Origin: H111-94 sp034436045 | Lineage (GTDB): Bacteria; Chloroflexota; Ktedonobacteria; Ktedonobacterales; Ktedonobacteraceae | DNA length: 7,978 bases | Assembly (NCBI GenBank): GCA_034436045.1 | Contig: DAOTVZ010000198.1 | Span: 1-7,978 of the forward strand | Direction: 5' to 3' | Notes under the pieces: model-generated | The model's database searches: none | What the model saw: the letters and a program-made list of their open reading frames with translations, nothing else | What the model was told of the DNA's origin: nothing | Made by a program: the position numbers and the translations under genes | Shown here: one piece after another, positions 5,256-7,978 of the stretch | Position numbering within the stretch: the first letter of the stretch is position 1 | How the letters are laid out: each line of letters begins with the position of its first letter

Positions 5256-7978
5256 ATGGCTAGTGAACGGGAAATTGTCAAACAGCATGCCAGTTGGCTT
5301 CAGTTAATCGAGGTGTCTGGCCCTTTCCTCAGTATTCCAGTACTAATGGAGGCTTTTCCGCATGGGCTGGAGCAGACCGACCAGGAGAGCGAGCTGCGCC
5401 GTCGTCTGCGCCTGGCCTATGACGAGTGGGCCGATAACCAGCGCGGCGCGCGACCGGAGCGGGCTATTCACAGAGCCTGGCTGCGCTTCGTGCTGGATGA
5501 GGTGCTGGGCTTCCGTCCCGACGCGCTGTTAGAGGGGCAGCAGATTCCTGCCGCGCTCAGCTACGCGGCGCGCGATCATGGCGAGACGGTACGCCCCGAT
5601 CTGGTGCTTCAGTCGCCCTTTGAACGACAGCCACGCCTGCTCATTCAACTCTATCCCCCGGCGCAGAAGCTCGACAAAGTGGTCGCCGAGCAGCGCTGGA
5701 AAGCCTCACCGGCCACGCGCATGATGGAACTGTTGCGCGCCAGCAACGTGCGTCTGGGCCTGATCACCAACGGCGAACACTGGATGTTGATCGACGCGCC
5801 GCCCAATGAAACCACCGGCTACTACTCCTGGTATGCCGTACTCTGGCTGGAGGAGCCGCTGACCCTGCGCGCCTTTCGCAGCCTGCTCGGCATGGAACGC
5901 TTCTTCAATGTTCCTGCCGATCAGACCTTAGAGCAACTACTCACGAAGAGCGCGCAGAAGCAGCAGGAGGTGACAGACCAGCTTGGCGATCAGGTGCGCC
6001 GCGCCGTGGAGGTGCTGGTGCAGACGCTGGATCGCCTGGACAAAGATAGCCAGCGCACGCTGTTACAGAACGTGGACGAGAAGACGCTCTACGAGGCGGC
6101 GCTGACGGTGATGATGCGCCTCGTCTTCCTGCTCTCCGCCGAGGAGCGCGGCCTGTTGCTCCTCGGCGACCCGCTCTATGATGAGAACTACGCCGTCTCG
6201 ACGATGCACAAGCAGTTACGCGAACTGGCCGATCAGCACGGCGAGGAGGTGCTGGGCCTGCGCCACGATGCCTGGAGCCGCCTGCTGGCCCTCTTCCGCC
6301 TCGTCTATGGCGGCGCGAGCTATCACGACCTGCACCTGCCCGCCTATGGGGGACATCTCTTCGATCCCGACCGCTACGCCTTCCTTGAAGGACGTAGCAG
6401 CGGCACATCCTGGCGCGAGACGCCCGCACAACCTCTGCTGATCGATAACCGCACGGTGCTGCACCTGCTCAACGCGCTGCAATACCTGCAAGTGCGCGTA
6501 GCAGGCGGCGGCATCGAGCCGCGCCGTCTCTCCTTTCGTGGCCTGGACATTGAGCAGATCGGCCATGTCTATGAAGGGCTGCTTGACCACACCGCGCGGC
6601 GTGCCACCACGACCATCCTGGGCCTTCAGGGTAGCGCCAATGTTGAGCCGGAGGCCACACTGGACGAACTGGAGCAGGCGCGGCGTAAGGGCGAAACGGA
6701 ACTGCTGCACCTGTTGCAAGAGCGCACGCGGCTGAGCGAGGCTACCGTGCAAAAACGCCTGGCCAGCGCGCTGAACCAGCCGCAGGAGCGCAGCCGCTTG
6801 ATGGAGGCCTGCGATAACCAGCAGGCGTTATTTGAGCGCGTGCTGCCCTTCGCCGGACTGCTGCGCCGCGATAGCTTTGGCAACTTCGTCATTGTCACCC
6901 CCGGCTCGGTCTATGTCACGCAGGGCAGCGACCGCCGTTCGACCGGCACACACTACACGCCGCGCAGCCTGACCGAACCCATCGTCAAGCACGCCCTCGA
7001 CCCGCTGGTCTATCACGGCCCCGCCGAGGGATTGCCGGAAGAGCAATGGCACCTGCGCAGCGCCGCCGAACTGCTCGATCTCAAGGTCTGCGACTTCGCC
7101 ATGGGGTCGGGTGCCTTCCTCGTGCAGAGCTGTCGCTACCTCGCGGAGCGGCTGGTCGAGGCATGGGAACAGGCCGAGCAGGACTGGCAGGAGCAACAGC
7201 AACAGCACGGCACACGTAAAACCATCAGGCCGCTGACCGTGCCGTTCGCGCTGCCCTCGCAGGGCCAACTGGAAGAAGAACTGCTGCCCGTTGACCGCGA
7301 TGAGCGACTGGCGGTGGCGCGCCGCATCGTCAGTGAGCGCTGCCTGTATGGCGTGGACAAGAACCCGATGGCGGTCGAGATGGCCAAACTCTCGCTCTGG
7401 CTCATCACGCTGGCAAAAAACAAACCCTTCACCTTCCTCGATCATGCCCTGCGCAGCGGCGACTCTCTGCTCGGTGCCAGCCTCAAGCAGCTCAAACAGT
7501 GGTCGATGGAAGAGCAACCGGCAACGCACCAGATGAGCTTTATTGAGCTAGACCTGCGCAAAGCCGTCGAGCGGGCCTTCAAACTGCGCGAACAGATCAG
7601 AACGTTGCCAGAACGCGACGTGCAGGATACCGAACGCAAAGCCCGCCTGCTAGCTGAAGCCGAAGAGGCAATGGAACTGGTGCGGCTCGGTGCCGACCTG
7701 CTGGTGGCGACCGCGTTGAAAGACACGAAGCAGCGCGAAACACTCAAAAACACGCTGCATCTTGACTATCAATTGCTCGTGAACAGCTATGAAGACGCTC
7801 GTAACCAGCATTTCACCGACATGGGCCGCGCCCCCGCGCGCACCGAACTGCAACGCCTGCGCAACGAGGTAGACGCCCTGCTCAACGGTCGCCGCCCTTT
7901 CCACTGGCCGCTCGAATTTCCCGAAGTCTTCAGCGACACGCTGCCCAATCCAGGCTTCTCCGTCATTGTCAGCAATCC
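5256..7978 (+). CDS. drmMI: DISARM adenine-specific DNA methyltransferase DrmMI, 3' end missing
   Basis: 907 complete codons are present, with no stop or frameshift, before the window ends. The protein is a large N6-adenine DNA methyltransferase of the Eco57I/PglX-like type, expected to mark host DNA as self for DISARM. The N-terminal part has a nuclease-like segment with RPD at 113-115 and LIQLY at 129-133, then LITNGEHW near 169. The E-x-K of an active PD-(D/E)xK site is replaced by Q-L-Y, so cleavage is unlikely. A largely helical middle follows. TGTHYTP (563-569) precedes the methylase domain, a usual marker in this family. The S-adenosylmethionine motif I is CDFAMGSGAF (612-621), and YGVDKNP (698-704) carries the acidic residue D701. 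A long helical insertion rich in charged residues follows. The last bases encode VIVSN plus the first two bases of a Pro codon, the start of the NPP(F/Y) catalytic motif. The helicase gene upstream fits class 1 DISARM. A BREX PglX or a type IIG enzyme are less likely alternatives. Confidence 0.87.
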   Translation, partial: MASEREIVKQHASWLQLIEVSGPFLSIPVLMEAFPHGLEQTDQESELRRRLRLAYDEWADNQRGARPERAIHRAWLRFVLDEVLGFRPDALLEGQQIPAALSYAARDHGETVRPDLVLQSPFERQPRLLIQLYPPAQKLDKVVAEQRWKASPATRMMELLRASNVRLGLITNGEHWMLIDAPPNETTGYYSWYAVLWLEEPLTLRAFRSLLGMERFFNVPADQTLEQLLTKSAQKQQEVTDQLGDQVRRAVEVLVQTLDRLDKDSQRTLLQNVDEKTLYEAALTVMMRLVFLLSAEERGLLLLGDPLYDENYAVSTMHKQLRELADQHGEEVLGLRHDAWSRLLALFRLVYGGASYHDLHLPAYGGHLFDPDRYAFLEGRSSGTSWRETPAQPLLIDNRTVLHLLNALQYLQVRVAGGGIEPRRLSFRGLDIEQIGHVYEGLLDHTARRATTTILGLQGSANVEPEATLDELEQARRKGETELLHLLQERTRLSEATVQKRLASALNQPQERSRLMEACDNQQALFERVLPFAGLLRRDSFGNFVIVTPGSVYVTQGSDRRSTGTHYTPRSLTEPIVKHALDPLVYHGPAEGLPEEQWHLRSAAELLDLKVCDFAMGSGAFLVQSCRYLAERLVEAWEQAEQDWQEQQQQHGTRKTIRPLTVPFALPSQGQLEEELLPVDRDERLAVARRIVSERCLYGVDKNPMAVEMAKLSLWLITLAKNKPFTFLDHALRSGDSLLGASLKQLKQWSMEEQPATHQMSFIELDLRKAVERAFKLREQIRTLPERDVQDTERKARLLAEAEEAMELVRLGADLLVATALKDTKQRETLKNTLHLDYQLLVNSYEDARNQHFTDMGRAPARTELQRLRNEVDALLNGRRPFHWPLEFPEVFSDTLPNPGFSVIVSN

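Noticed and set aside
5256..7978. BREX PglX or an active type IIG restriction enzyme
   Set aside because: No BREX partner genes (pglZ, brxC) are in view, and the helicase partner is SNF2-like. The nuclease-like N-terminus lacks the E-x-K residues.
1..7978. A CRISPR array, insertion sequence or transposase
   Set aside because: No regularly spaced repeats, transposase motifs or terminal inverted repeats with target duplications were found by eye on either strand.

Overview
This window comes from a GC-rich bacterial chromosome or large replicon. The genes use strong AGGAGG ribosome binding sites, and the coding regions favour G/C at third codon positions. The taxon cannot be fixed from this sequence. 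A Chloroflexota (Ktedonobacteria-like) origin is a weak guess from the overall style of the proteins and from a GGGGCG-type hairpin between genes.

Layout: (1) positions 1-42 are the 3' half of a tRNA-Arg(TCT), cut by the window edge. (2) Positions 43-263 are non-coding and hold a perfect 9-bp inverted repeat and three GCCAC words, but no convincing terminator. (3) Positions 264-1625, minus strand, encode a divergent serine hydroxymethyltransferase-family PLP enzyme. It keeps the Schiff-base lysine and the PLP-binding Asp but has lost several residues typical of true SHMT. (4) Positions 1626-1984 are an A/T-rich divergent control region with candidate promoters on both strands. Next to the following gene it carries a nested GC-rich hairpin. 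(5) Positions 1985-5206, plus strand, encode a large SNF2-type helicase identified as DrmD. (6) Positions 5256-7978, plus strand, encode the first 907 residues of a large adenine-specific DNA methyltransferase identified as DrmMI. The window stops inside its catalytic NPP(F/Y) motif.

The main system is therefore the first two genes of a class 1 DISARM anti-phage locus (drmD-drmMI). In characterised class 1 loci these are followed by drmA (helicase), drmB (DUF1998 protein) and drmC (phospholipase D-like). Those three would lie beyond the right edge and are not seen here. In the known model the methyltransferase marks host DNA as self and the Drm helicase/nuclease-like proteins act on unmethylated incoming DNA. 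The two genes are co-directional, separated by 49 bp, and probably co-transcribed. The SHMT-like gene is divergently oriented and probably a neighbour rather than a DISARM component. A tRNA gene nearby is the usual kind of edge for a horizontally acquired defence island, but no integrase or second attachment site is visible.
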